Shown: positions 1 through 11,496 of the stretch, piece after piece | Layout: each line of letters starts with the position of its first letter | Numbering within the stretch: the first letter of the stretch is position 1 | Source: Peribolospora baueri | Lineage: Eukaryota; Basidiomycota; Peribolosporomycetes; Peribolosporales; Peribolosporaceae | Direction: 5' to 3' | NCBI GenBank assembly: GCA_029717555.1 | Contig: JAMDHS010000039.1 | Span: 62,001-126,000, forward strand | Length of the DNA: 64,000 bases | The notes under the pieces: model-generated | What the model saw: only the letters and a program-made list of their open reading frames with translations | What the model was told of the DNA's origin: nothing | Databases searched by the model: none | Translations under genes and position numbers: made by a program

Positions 1-338
1 TGCGCTCCTTGGCCGGTGGTGAGCTTGATCTGAAGCGAGGCGAGCTGGTGGGCGGAGGCAAAAGCGGAGGAGTAGTTGGCGCCCCTTCCGATCTGGAGGA
101 TCTGGAGGTTGTCGGAGCGGAGGTTGGAAGAGGAGCGGGAGATGGCGGCCAGGAGGTCCGAGGGCGCGCCGGAGGGGGGGTTGATGTTGAAGGAGGGGGA
201 GAGGGCGACAAGGGTGTGGCCGTAGGAGGCGTTGCGTGGGTTGGGCCAGACGGCCAGCGCGGGAGAGGGGGTGGTGACGACGAGAAGGAGGGAGAGAAGG
301 GGCGCAAGGAGCGTGAGGGAGAGGACGAGGCGAGCCAT
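1..338 (-). CDS. Beta-N-acetylhexosaminidase (GH20), N-terminal part, runs off the left edge
   Basis: The frame starts at an ATG at 338 and stays open to base 1 (112 codons). It begins with a signal peptide: M-A-R, a long Leu/Val-rich core and a small-residue cleavage region near residue 30, so the product is secreted. The mature start VWPNPRNASYGHTLVALSP, followed by SFNIN, is the signature of the GH20b domain that precedes the catalytic barrel of fungal hexosaminidases, which remove terminal GlcNAc from chitin oligomers and glycans. Two N-glycosylation sequons (NAS, NYS) are visible. The catalytic D-E pair lies outside the window. It is divergent from the eIF2B alpha gene. The family call is firm; the rest of the gene cannot be seen. 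Confidence 0.85.
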   Translation of the reverse strand, partial: MARLVLSLTLLAPLLSLLLVVTTPSPALAVWPNPRNASYGHTLVALSPSFNINPPSGAPSDLLAAISRSSSNLRSDNLQILQIGRGANYSSAFASAHQLASLQIKLTTGQGA

Positions 339-1206
339 GACGGGCGCCCGTTGCGTTGCGTTGTCTGTCTGTTTGTCTGTCGTTCGTTCGTTCGTCCGAC
401 AGACGAATGGTTGGGAGAGGAAGCAGAGGAACAAGTTGAGCGACGGCAAAAGCGTTCTTATGGCGTCTCTCTCCGTCGGTGGGTCGCACAGACAGGGTCG
501 CACAGACAGGGTCGCACAGACAGGGTCGCACAGCAAGCAAGACAGCGCGCGTGTCTGCAGGTCCACGGCGCATTGCAAAGATATGAGGATGTGGCTAGGA
601 ACGCATCTGTGCATATGCACCTAGTTAGGACGACGCAGAGGGGAGAGGGGACAGAGCGCTCGGTCGTGCACGAGACCCGGTCTGGTGGGCGTGATAAGAA
701 GAAAACGCGGGGACGACGCCAAGGTGGACGGAGAGCGGGCCGAGGCGAGGCGAGGCGTTGGACGACGACGCAAGCGGTGGACGAAGGAGATGATGATCCA
801 AGTCAGGTCAACGCCATGCAAGCAAAGCCAGGACGAGAGCTGCTCATCGCTCTCGCTCGGCCTTCCTTGTCCGCTCTCCCCTCCGTCGAGGCTGATCAGA
901 TAGATGGATCAGATCAGATGACCCAAGCCGGCACCTCACGCCTCGTCGGTTCGGCCACGAGTAGGGTTATGATCGCTGCGGCCGGCTGTCGAAGAGCGGA
1001 GCGGTCATCGTAAATGGTGAATGGATGACGGCACACAAGGCCGCCTTTCTTCGCACCCTTCCTTCTGGATGAGATCAGGGCGAGGCTCGACTCACCCACC
1101 ACTCATGACGGCCCTCCCCCCCATCACCACCTCCTCCTCCGTCACCTCTTCCCCATCCGTAGCCTCGCCCATCTCCGTCGCCTTTGCGGCCGCCGCGGCG
1201 AGCAGG
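339..1206. promoter_or_regulatory. Divergent intergenic region between hexosaminidase and eIF2B alpha
   Basis: This 868 bp region between two divergent start codons holds no supported gene. It carries a GTCT/GTTC microsatellite (about 355-400) and a 15 bp tandem repeat (about 482-533). Several overlapping frames are open, but none has coherent protein character. An in-frame ATG at 1108 could extend eIF2B alpha by 33 low-complexity residues. Confidence 0.5.
482..533. repeat. 15-bp tandem repeat, about 3.5 copies
   Basis: The unit GTCGCACAGACAGGG is repeated about three and a half times with no differences between full copies. It lies roughly 145 bp upstream of the hexosaminidase start codon, in its promoter or 5' leader. 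Perfect identity between copies suggests recent expansion. Confidence 0.85.
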
Positions 1207-3144
1207 ATGCCGGGCGGGGTCGACGTGGTTAAAGCGTATGAGGAGAGGTGAGCAGACTGGACAGACCGCCGGCCGGTCGGTCGAACCGCCTCATCCCGTC
1301 CTTCTCCTGACGAAAATGCCCCGCTCGCCTCCCGCACGTCTCCCTTCCAGCCTGGTATCGGACCCACAGCTGCCCATGCCCATCGCAGCCATGCTCGCCA
1401 TGGCTGCCTTTGTGGCTGATTCCAAAGGTGCGCCTCCGCCTTTTCTCTTTTCTTCCATTCGTCTCGATCCCACTCACGGCCTCCCATGCCCTCCCTTCCT
1501 TCCACCTGCATATTCGAAACCCAGCCTCGACGATGCAAGAAATGCTGGAAGAGCTTCGATCAGCCTCCCAGTGCCTCAAGGACGCCATCCCCAACCCCGT
1601 CTCGCTGACCGCCGGACTCGACTTGTTCGTGCGGTTCGTCATCACCAAGCGGTGGGAGGGCGATGTGCGTGTCGTTCCCAGCCTTTTTTTCTCTCCTTCT
1701 TCTCCTTCTTCCCTTTTTTTTTGTTTCCACCGGAACGAAGAAAAGGAAGGAGCCGCAGACATCGCCTGACGCCCTCGTGGATCCGCCTTCTGCCTTCTTC
1801 CTCCTCTCTCCTCCCGCATCCCGCACCCACCCCTTGGCAGGACTTTCCATCGCACAAAGCCTCCATCGTCTCCCAAGCTCGTGCCTTTGCCCTCAACGCG
1901 GCACCCAACTGTCGGGAGAAGATTGTGGAGCTGACGATGCCCTTCATTCGGGATGGGGCGGTGAGTCCAGCCCCATGGCGGGGACGAGCGATGTCGTATC
2001 GTGGACTTGTGGCCGGTGCTCATCTCCTTCTCCTTCGCTTGCGACGATCTGCTTCTACTTTTGTCTTTACAGGTCATATTGACACACTCGTACTGTGAGG
2101 GTTTTCCCAAGTGGGAAGGGAGGTGATGGTCGTGTTTCGGACGCTCGCTGACCTTCTCCGACCATCTGAATTGGACTAGGACAGCCCGAGTGGTAATGCA
2201 GGTTCTCCTGCGCGCCTCACGCGAGCAGCACAAGCGCGTCTCCGTCTACGTGACGGAAGCGAGGCCGGCGGGCCTGGGTCTGAAGACGTACGAGGACCTG
2301 ACGGCAGCGGGGATCCCGTGTACGGTGGTGCTGGACTCGGCGGTGGCGTACGTCATGGGCAAGGTCGACATGGGTGCGTCTGTTTTCTTCCTTCTCCTTT
2401 GCGTCTCATTTCTTCCTTCTTCTCTCGCGCCGGCCGGCCGTCGATCTTCTTCCACTCACGCCCTTTTCTCCCTTGTCCTTCCCCCGTCTGCTCCGTTTCC
2501 CTCCTCTTCTCCCGCCCTTGTTGGTCGCAGTGCTCATGGGCGCAGAAGGCGTGGTCGAGTCTGGCGGCGTGCTCAACGCGGTGGGCTCGTACCAGATGGC
2601 GCTGATCGCCAAGGCGGCGTCTAAGCCGTGCTACGCTCTGGCAGAGTCGTACAAGTTTCTGCGCATGTTCCCCCTCGACCAGTATGATTTGCCCGTCGGC
2701 GGTGGTGTTGCGGGCGGAGTGGGGAGGAGGGAAGGGGCCGTGAGTGCGGGGGGGAGAGGGAGCGGTGGCGGCTACTTTGGGGGAAGGTTATGGAAGGGCA
2801 GAGGGAGGGAGGGGGGGGGGGGCGAGGAGGTGCTCGGGTTCGTGCAGCCGCCTCCGCGACCGACGACGACGACGACGACAACGTCAGAAGAGGTGGAGCG
2901 AAGAGACAAGACGCCGGCGGGATCACAGGTCGTGGCCGACGGCGCGGAAAAGCGGCCTCACGGGCAGAAGCCGACGTATGGGCCCGGGCGCCCGTACGGG
3001 AGGATGAGCCTGGAGATGGAGGCGGCGAACCCGGCGGTGGACTACACCGTGCCGGGGCTTGTTACGTTTGTCTTCTCTGACGTGGGCGTCCTGACGCCGA
3101 GCGGCGTCGGCGATGCGCTGTTGGCGGTGTACGGCGGAGAGTGA
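1207..3144 (+). CDS. GCN3: Translation initiation factor eIF2B subunit alpha
   Basis: This is the regulatory alpha subunit of eIF2B, the guanine-nucleotide exchange factor for eIF2; it senses phosphorylated eIF2 alpha in the cytosol. Seven exons read through cleanly: 1207-1247, 1351-1427, 1525-1664, 1841-1960, 2073-2094, 2185-2373 and 2531-3144. Family landmarks in order are [59 protein letters not shown], the FPLDQYDLP stretch, and the C-terminal [16 protein letters not shown] and [11 protein letters not shown]. The last exon has an insert of about 95 residues rich in Gly, Arg and Thr between YDLP and the DYTVP segment, where relatives have a shorter loop. The start at 1207 fits the family's length; an ATG at 1108 is an alternative. 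Confidence 0.93.
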
Positions 3145-3677
3145 GGTGTCGCTGTCGCTGTACTTATTTACATGCGTTGCTATGTACCCGTGTGTCCGTC
3201 GTCGGTGCGGTCGACATGGACGTCGCCGATGGCCGACCAAGGCCAACGCATTCAATTCCTTCTCCCTTCTCTCTTCTCCCGTCCACCGTTTGCCCGACAC
3301 GTGCTTTCCCCGCATCCCCGCATTTTCGAATTTCGATTTCCCTTTCTTGCCGTCTTAACTCTTCACCCACCAACGCCACAGTTGGGCGCCGACCGACCGC
3401 TCGTCCGTCGTATGTCCACCATCTCGACCTCCCAAGGCCTTTGCATCCATCTCTCTCCGGTCCGATCCCAACATGTCAGTCCTCGTTAGTCGCACAACGC
3501 CCGCTCCCACCGGACCGACCGCGAACCTCCGGCCGTCCGGTCTCCGCCACGCTTAAAAGCCAACCCACCTCGCCTTCCTTCTTGTCCCGCTCACTCTTCC
3601 TCCCCGCCCTTCTACCCCTTCCCCCCTCTTTCGCCTCTCTTTTTTTCCGCTCCACCATATCGTCCGCTCGCTCCTGC
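3145..3677. promoter_or_regulatory. 3' region of eIF2B alpha and promoter of the MFS gene
   Basis: No gene is seen in these 533 bp. The last 90 bases before the MFS start codon are strongly pyrimidine-rich on the + strand (about 3570-3655), a common feature of fungal promoters and 5' leaders. Confidence 0.45.
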
Positions 3678-6600
3678 ATGTCGCCCTCTCCGCCCGACTC
3701 GGCGTCGACCTCGTCCAAGGCAAAGGCCGAGGTCGAGCACGTCGAGCTCTCTGGAGAGAAGCAGGGCCCGCTCCCGTCGTCTCCCTCTCCCATCGTCGCA
3801 GCTCGCGACAGCCACAGCGAAAAGGGCGCCGCCCTGGACGCCTTGGAGCGACAGCACGCCGGAGAAGCTCCCCCTCGCTCTTCCTTTTCCACTCGGTTCC
3901 TATTTAAGAAGGAAGTCGACGATAGCCTCTTTGCTGACGCGCTTGCCAAGTACGGCGAAGGTACGGCGGGGATCGACCCCGAGGTGGAGAAGAGGCTCGT
4001 GAGAAAGGTCGATTTTATCATTTTGCCCATGTGAGCCAGTCTTCCTTTGACCCCATCGCTCATCATCAGCGTCCTGCTTCTGACGACGCCTGGTTATATT
4101 CACCTTTGTCCTCTCTTCGTTTCTTCCCTTTAGCCTGGCCGTTTGCTATGGTGAGACTCGACTCGACTCGCTCGCTCCGGCCGCCCTGCCGTCATGGACG
4201 CCGCCCACCACCACGGACGCTAACACCTCTTTCCACCCCCTCACACCCTTCTCCAACCCATCTCAGCCTTCTATTACATAGACAAGGTACCTAGACGAGC
4301 TTTTGTCACGCGGCACGTGTAATCGTCCGTGCACCCCTTTCTCACCTCTTTCTCCTCCTTTTCTCTTCCTCCCTCCCCGCCCTCGCTGAGAAAGACGACC
4401 CTTTCGTACGCGGCGATCTTCGGCATCAAAAATGATCTCGACCTCGTCGGCACACGCTACAGCTGGCTTTCCGGATGCTTCTACCTCGGCTGGCTCATCT
4501 GGGCCCTTCCCAACAACCTCTTGATCCAGCGATTTCCCGTCGCCAAGTGGCTCGGCGTCAACATCTTCCTTTGGGGAGCGCTGCTCATGTGCCAGGCCGC
4601 TTGTAGCTCTTTCGTGCCCCTGCTAATCGTCAGGATGCTCAGCGGCGCCGTCGAGGCTACTGCCGACCCATGGTGCGCTTCCTGTCTGACCCCTTTGATA
4701 CCAGGTCGAAATTCTGACTGTCCGTCGTGTGCCCCCCCAATAGCTTCATGATCATCACCTCGATGTTCTATCGTCGTCGGGAACAGCCCATCAGGATCGG
4801 CATCTGGTATTTGGCCAATGGACTTGGTGGGTCGGGTGCACTGCAACGGTTTACCGTGCCAGCTCTCTTTTGCTCATTTTCCCCCCCGTCCTCCTCTCCT
4901 TCCGTCTTGTCCCATGGCCACCTTCTTCTTTTTCAGGCTATTCGGTCGGAGGTCTGCTTGGCGTGAGTAGCCCCTCGCCGTCACCGTCGACGTTCCCCGC
5001 TTATACCTCTCTTGACCTTCGCCGCCACGTCACGTTGATTCGACCGACCAGTACGGCATCGGCAACATCAAAGGCAAGCTCGCCTCCTGGCGGTACGAAT
5101 TCCTCATCGTCGGCGCCATCTGCAGCATCTGGGGCCTCGTCATCTTCTTCCTCCTGCCCGACTCCCCCACCACCACGTTCTGGCTCAGCAGGGAGGAGAA
5201 GCTCATCGCCATCGCTAGGCTCAGGGAGAACCAGACCGGAACCGAGTGAGCGGACCCGCTTCTTCTCTCTCCGAAAACAGGCGTTCCTCGCGCTCCAAGT
5301 TGGTAGCTTCTGACCGGACGTGATTTGATTCGGCCGCGCTAAGGAACAAACACTTCAAGTGGGATCAGTTCTGGGAGACGGTCGTCGACCCTGTTTCGGT
5401 AAGCAAAGCCAACCGACCCGTTGCTCGTTTCGAGTTGACCCGTACCGTCTGTTGACCGACACGTACTTGCCCCGACATCGACAGTGGTGCTACTTCTTCT
5501 TTGCCATCTTCTCGAACAGTGAGTTTATTTTCTGCCTTCCCCCGCGATTTTTTCTTCCCTTCTGAACGCGCCCGAACTCACTTTGTTCGTCCCTCCTTTT
5601 CCTTCCTTTTTTAGTCCCCAATGGCGGCATTTCCAACTTTGGCACGCTGGTAGGATCACACATCCCACATTTTATAGTACAAACAGAGTCTCGGCTCTGG
5701 TCACTACCTGATGGTTCCGGCCTCGCCCCTTTTCTCTGCTCTCTCTTACTTGAACTAGATCATCCAAGGCCTATATCCTGAACCTTTGAATGTGACCCTC
5801 CTCCAGGTGCCTTAGTGAGTGTCTTCGCTCGTCGTAGGTAGGCACCAAGACTCGTCTGGCGGGGGCGGGCCCTTTGAGTCCTCTCCTAACCCGCTCGTCT
5901 CATATCGAACCTTGCTCGCGTGACGCAGCGGCATTCTCGTCATGTTCTGGATCGGTTCGGCTATATACCTCAACGATCGGCTCCCTCCGAACAGCAGGTG
6001 GGCGCCCTTTGCAAGCCAGGACGAGAGCCTTGCCTTGCCCTTGCTCGTGCGGACTTCGGATCATTTTCTGACCTGCGTCTTTTCTTTCGTTTTCAGGACC
6101 CTGGTAATGTGCCTTTACATGCTGCCGACGATCGGCGGTGCGCTCGGTTTCTTGCTGGCGCCCCAGGACGCCCACGTCGGGCGACTGTTCTGTTTCTACC
6201 TGACGGGTAGCTTCCAGGTGAGCCTGATGAACGGCGACCCCTGCGTGCGACGCCCGCTCAACGCCGTGCACGTTTCCACTCTACATACCCTCAGGCACCT
6301 TACGTGCTCATGCTGTCCGTCATCACGAGTTCCGTAGCGGGCCACACGAAGAAGGTGCGCCAGATGAGACATGATCCGCTTCCCGTCGCCCGTCCTGTCC
6401 GCCTGCCTACCCTTTTAGCCGGCCCGCGCTCCTGGTTGGTCCGGGACGCTAAGCCCCGTCTTCGCTTACGATTCCTTGTCACCGCACAGATCTTGGTCGT
6501 CGTGTTCTCGTTCGTCGGATTTTGTGTCGGCAACACCGCTGGGCCATTGTGCGTGACTACTGCCCCCTTTTTTTTTTTTGCCCCGCACGCCGACTCCCAC

Positions 6601-7298
6601 GGTCTGACGAAGCGAAAAGGCTGGATATCATTCATTGTCTGACCATCTCCGCTCGTCTCGGCTCGGGTACGACGGTCGTGTAGCTTTTTCAAGGCAGAGC
6701 AGGCACCACACTATGGCCTCGGCATCGGGGCAATCCTGACATGCAAGTGAGCCCAACTCGTCCGCTACACTCTGTCTCTCTCTCTGCCTCGGCATGGAGC
6801 TCGACGTCTGACCGCGTCGGCGTCGTTGCTTCCGGTCTTAAATTCTTTTTCTATTTTTATTTTTAATTTGCAGCTGCCTCGAAGTCCTCGCCGCCGTTAC
6901 CCTGCGCTTCCTTTACTGGCGGGCGAACAAGCAGAAGGAGAAAGCGCGCTGCGAAGCGGAGGCCCGTGGCGAAAAGCCCGGTTTGGACGACACCGCGTTT
7001 GCGGACCTGGTGAGTCTTTTCTTTCGGGACGCCCACGTGCCCGCCCTCCTACGCTCGTTCAGCGTTCCCTTCCGTTCCGCGAAGCGAACGCGACTGGACG
7101 CTGAAGCGTTCGTCTCCATCGTTCCTTTCCATCGCATCAGACGGATAAGCAAAATATCAAGTGAGTATTCCAACTCTGTTCGCCTCGACGCGAATGATTT
7201 TCCGAACAGACGGTAACTTACGGCGACGGCTGATTTTTTTTTTTTATAACTTTGTTTCGCTCGCATCGCTCGCGCGTAGCTTTCGCTATGTGTATTGA
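3678..7298 (+). CDS. MFS permease of the allantoate/anion-cation symporter (Dal5-like) family
   Basis: This is a 12-helix plasma-membrane permease of the Dal5/ACS group, which imports allantoate, vitamins such as nicotinate or pantothenate, or small organic anions; the substrate cannot be read from sequence. After a hydrophilic Ser-rich N-terminus of about 115 residues come family motifs: EKRLVRKVDFIILP, the DKTTLSYAAIFGI region, DLVGTRYSWLSGCFYLGWL, FMIITSMFYRRREQP, and the characteristic terminal FRYVY. The gene is cut into about 19 exons by 18 introns of 70-140 bp. The exons include 4134-4150 (17 bp), 4267-4286 (20 bp), 4937-4962 (26 bp), 5485-5518 and 5615-5649; the last is 7280-7298. Most junctions restore a continuous helix sequence. 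Tools that ignore small exons would shred this gene. Confidence 0.85.
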
Positions 7299-10142
7299 TA
7301 CGAGGAGAGCAGTAGTTTCCCATTCATTCAGACGTCCCACGCAATGTGAGGTCGGTTTCAGAGCGCATATGTATTCTCGGAGCTTTATCAGTCGAAGGAC
7401 CGTCTCTCTTGGCCCTCCCTACTCGCTGCTGGCCCTGACCCGACCCGGACCGCCTTGTGTGCCCGTGTGCACGACAAAGCTGGCGAGGTGGCCTTTCGGT
7501 GTAATGTGAGGTGGTGAAAGAGTGACGCGGATGGGAACGGGCGCCCATCGCCATTCGTCTCGGACAGCGTCGCATCACCAGATAGATGTCCGGCACTCGG
7601 TTCTGTTCTGTTCGATGACTCCAGCTCGTAGCGCTCGCTGGCCGGGGGGTCACTTCCGCGCCACTACGAGACCAAAATGTCCAGCTTGACGAACAGCTTG
7701 GGCAAACCCGTCCGTCTATCGGGCCACCCACCCCATAACCGATCGTGCGTGCGGTGGCTTCTCCAGCCAGGCGGATATGATAGAGAAGCCTTCCTTCAGC
7801 CTTCCGTTTTCTTGCTCCAGCCCATCATCAGCTTGAAGCGACGCTTTTGTTGCGGAAAGCTTCGGCGGATGGTCCGAGCTCCTCGAACCTGGGTTGCTTG
7901 CGCATGGGCGGGCGGGCGAGTTGGGAGCCTTTGTCTCTGTGGAACCAACAAAGCCGGCCATGGGCCAGGTACTTCACTGCGTCAAGCCTGAATCCGTGGA
8001 TTTGGCGAACGTCCGCACAAAAGCAAAAGGAACGGAAGCCCAACCATCCATCCAACCATCCAACCATCCAACCATCCAACCATCCATCCATCCATCCATC
8101 CAGTTTGAGCCGACGAAGCTCAGCGAAGAACGCAGCTAAGAGGTGAACACTTCAGAGAGACCGACGACGACTACGCGCGAAACGCACGCGTCGGCCTCTC
8201 AGACTATGCCGAGCACCCCAGTTCCTCTCATCCTGATGATAGGGGCAGACATGGGGAAGAGAACCAAGCGGACATGACATACCTCCACGCCTCCCTCCGA
8301 TTTCAGACGATGCTAGTGTCGTCACGGATCGTCGATTCCGTCGACTCACGCCTCTCTCTCCTACCCGACGCTGGCTATTCCGTATGCGAATAAACACTCG
8401 TCTTCACGTTTTGTTCGTCAATGATCCTGACAAGATGCGAAAAGTGTTAGTCAAGCCTTGTCCACACCCCATCTGGACTTCTGCCAATGAAGATTTCGAC
8501 ATATCAGGGGCCATATCAGACAAAAACACGTTCATCCAACGTTAGAGGTGGAGCCACCTCTCGGACAACATCCAGAAGTCGCCGTTAGAAGACTAGAACT
8601 AGAGACACTGAATGGTCCGACTAACCAGACGAGATGTTGGTAAGGCACTGGAGTAGGTGTCTATGGGAGATGGGCAAAATGGGTGAGCACATGGTGGGCG
8701 ACAGATATGCCCAGACTGCGGGCGCAGGCGCTCTCCGAGGATGGCGCAGGGCAGCTCCGCATGGAGGGCGAGGCTTCGCCTTCGCCCCCTTTGGAGCATG
8801 AATGGGGCATAATCTTCCTCGAGTCCCATGTGCGTTGTCGTGACGATAAGAAGAAGCTGTGCGGAGGGAAACGAGCTCACACCGTGTGCGGAGCTTGCTT
8901 CATGCAGCAGGGCCCAGGGCAGGTCAACACAAAAATGCAAATGGCACCGATGAAGATGCTCTCAGCAACTTTGAAGAACTGGCTCTTCAATAGAGCCCCG
9001 CGCCACCCTGCTAACACGAGGGCGACGGCTGCTCTTCGAGATAGTCGAACCTTATCGGCCATCATTGAGCATCGTGGACGACGAGGACGGAATGCTTAAC
9101 CTTATGAAGCTGCTCAACAAAGCATGAGACGTACACAAACATTTCGATGAGTCGGCGGCTTGGACTCGGCGAGACGGGCCTCAGGGACACAGCATGGAAG
9201 AACACCGTTCCACACCCTCTCTTGCCATTAAGTCGGTGTCCCTCAAGGAAACCAATGGACCCTTTCATGCAGGAGTAAACGTTACTCACATCGCTTTTAC
9301 CATGTCCAATGAGAACCTAGGGCATATATTGAACGCTGGATGATTGCAAGAGGTTGAGAAACGAGCGGATGAGCATTGTGGACGGCACACGCAGACGAGC
9401 AAAGAGCAAGCTTCACAGCGCTCAAATCAGAAAGATAGCGATGTTGTTCGGCAAAAGCGCCTGATGCCCAAAGAGGGTAACCGAGGCCTAAGACTGACGT
9501 GCAAATAATCGAATAGTTTTCATCCTCAAGGGAACACACTTGGGATCAAGCACTCACACTAGCGAAGATGGGCTGAGGCGGCTATCGAAGTGAAGGGCGA
9601 ACGTAAATGGTGTCTGCATTTTGGAGAGGAAACTGTCGACAAAACGATGGCAACAAAGTTCAGCACAGACCGCGCCGGACGGGCATCCAATCGTCCCTCG
9701 CCCCTCCGCCTGTTCAGCCTTCAGAAAGAACGCAGCAAATTATTCTCCGCACGCCAGGGAAGGGCAGTGAAAGGCCAGACCCCGCTGAGAACGTGAAATC
9801 ATTTGTAGGGATCGTCGTCGGCAGGATTGGACGGAGGGCCGGGGCACGTGTGATAGATGGAAATTTAAGTGGGTCAATAGAAGTTGAACTCACCGCAAAA
9901 GTTAGCTTGGAGGCGCCTCGAGAAGAGGAACTCTTTGTAAGTCAGACACTAGGTGAGTGGCGGACATTGCGCGCCGAAGTCCTTTGGTCCTGGCTGGCGT
10001 TGAAAACTGGGCGCAGGGTGAGACGAAATAGAAAAACCCTTCCGATTCCTTGTACACATTCGTCTTCGAACAAACATCGAAAGAGCGACGGCAGCAGGGA
10101 AGGGACAGGAGAAGACCAGAATCGATTCTAGGAGTGGACGCG
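7299..10142. other. 2.8 kb region with no recognisable gene
   Basis: Between the MFS stop codon and the tail of the complex I gene there are only short, mutually overlapping frames on both strands. The longest, 9607-10131 (+), has no recognisable domain. G/C content looks lower than in neighbouring coding DNA. It contains a CCAT/CCAA microsatellite (8041-8102) and scattered splice-like signals on both strands. A poorly conserved spliced gene or a non-coding RNA cannot be excluded, but nothing can be supported. Confidence 0.4.
8041..8102. repeat. CCAT/CCAA microsatellite
   Basis: About 60 bp of CCATCCAACCATCCATCC-type repeat, a mixture of 4-mers and 8-mers, lie in the gene-free stretch. Every frame through it reads as a Pro/Ser/Asn or Trp/Gly/Asp repeat, which explains several spurious open frames there. 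Confidence 0.85.
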
Positions 10143-11106
10143 TTTACTCGTCTGACTGCTGAGCGCCAGCTGGCTTGTGATGCGAGTGGTTGACGAAGTT
10201 GAACCTGTAGAAGGATTAACAGGGTCAAGCGGGAAGACCAGAATGATATTGGTTTGAGCTGTCAGATTTGGTACAGAGTGGTATGTTTAAGATGCGAGGC
10301 GCCACTTACCACGGCATCGCGTCTGCACGCGTCGAGGTAGACAAGAGCAAAGGGGCAAGCAGTAAGCATTCATCCAAGGCGTGCCACTCATGTATACAAT
10401 GTCGACAAGCTCGGACAACGGGCAGGCGGATGCCACAAAGAAGAACACTTACTGAGCTTCAGCTGGGAGAAGGCAGAGTTTCTGTGTGCAACGCCCTGGA
10501 GATAAGGGCTCAAGTCGGTCTCTCCGTACGGGTTCTTGCCCTCCTTGGCGGCTTTTTGCATCTCTTCAGCATCCGACCTGGCCTCAATGGAGTTTTCGGA
10601 CCAGCCCCAGAGGCGGACTGAGTGCAAGTGGGGAGACGGACGTGAAGGTGGGACGACAAGGAGTGAGGGGGGACCGTCTGTAGCCAAAGGCGAATGAGAG
10701 AAACAAGCACACTCACAGCTACTCCGCTGATACGCAAACAGGAAACCGCCCGCGGCGCCAAGGAATGTAGCCAATCGGAGGGCGGACCTAAGCCCGCGCG
10801 GCGGCCTGGTGGGGTCGAAGTGCTCTATTACAAACGGGTGGGAAAACGAGAGGCATCGAGAGTCAGGGGGGTGTTCTGCACGTACAAGAATTCATCTCGA
10901 CTACAGTACGAGTGGAGCCGCGTCACTATAAGAGGACGGTCGTTCGCTGGGCGGGACTCACCCCAGAGGTAGAGGGACGAAGGGGCGGCAGCGGTGATGG
11001 CGCCCCAAGCGACGTAGTCGGACGGCCTGAAGTAGCGGATGACCCTGTTGAAATGGGGGTCCGCGTCAATGAGCGGGTAGGGCGTCTCGATCTCCTTGCT
11101 CGGCAT
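10143..11106 (-). CDS. NADH:ubiquinone oxidoreductase (complex I) 21 kDa accessory subunit
   Basis: This is an accessory subunit of mitochondrial complex I, of the fungal 21 kDa subunit family. The N-terminus carries the family's IETPYPLIDADPHFNRVIRY followed by FRPSDY and a first hydrophobic segment. Then come HFDPTRPPRG, a second membrane segment (ATFLGAAGGFLFAY), a charged WSENSIEAR region, NPYGETDLSPYLQGVAHRNS, and a C-terminal MPWFNFVNHSHHK. Five exons read 11106-10962, 10824-10717, 10617-10453, 10322-10310 and 10204-10143. The fourth exon is only 13 bp, and its inclusion is what joins the C-terminal MPWFNF motif. The start is fixed by the conserved N-terminus. It shares a 390 bp promoter region with the gene on the + strand. 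Confidence 0.88.
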
Positions 11107-11496
11107 GGTCCTTCCTTCCTTTTCTCGTCGGGGGATGGAAGACGAACGTGGACGGCAGGTGGTGGGATGAGGGAAAGGCGAGAAGGCGAGCTGGACGGAG
11201 AGACGTGGATGGAAGAAGCCGGAGATGAGGATTAGACTTGTCCCGTGACGTGATTACAAAGATTTGTAATGGAGTACAAAGGAAGAGCTGCGGCAAGTGG
11301 TCGCCAATCATCCTTCACCGTCCGCATTCTTTGCCCGATCGTGGTTGGATGGTCAGCGACCCATCGTCAGCTTGGCTTGACCGCACACAACTCTACACAA
11401 GTCCCGTCCATCGACAACCATCAAGGCCTCCGACTGACCACCGCTTTCAGGACGACGATATTGACGACGTAAAGCAAGACGGACAAGTACTCGAGA
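11107..11496. promoter_or_regulatory. Divergent promoter between the complex I subunit and the nucleoporin-like gene
   Basis: These 390 bp separate two start codons pointing apart and hold no other gene. No specific operator was recognised. Confidence 0.5.

Noticed and set aside
1229-2233. 334-codon - strand frame opposite eIF2B alpha
   Set aside because: It crosses introns and exons of a firmly identified gene and has no domain; an antisense shadow.
7828-8091. - strand peptide containing [10 protein letters not shown], like region II of GH13 alpha-amylases
   Set aside because: No other amylase region occurs on either side, and the surrounding sequence is microsatellite and unrelated; a chance match over about ten residues.
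8041-8102. CRISPR-like array
   Set aside because: The repeat is a simple 4-mer/8-mer microsatellite with no spacers; the organism is a eukaryote.
9607-10131. 174-codon + strand frame
   Set aside because: It has no domain, overlaps frames of the other strand, and lies next to the complex I gene's 3' end; kept only as part of the gene-free region.
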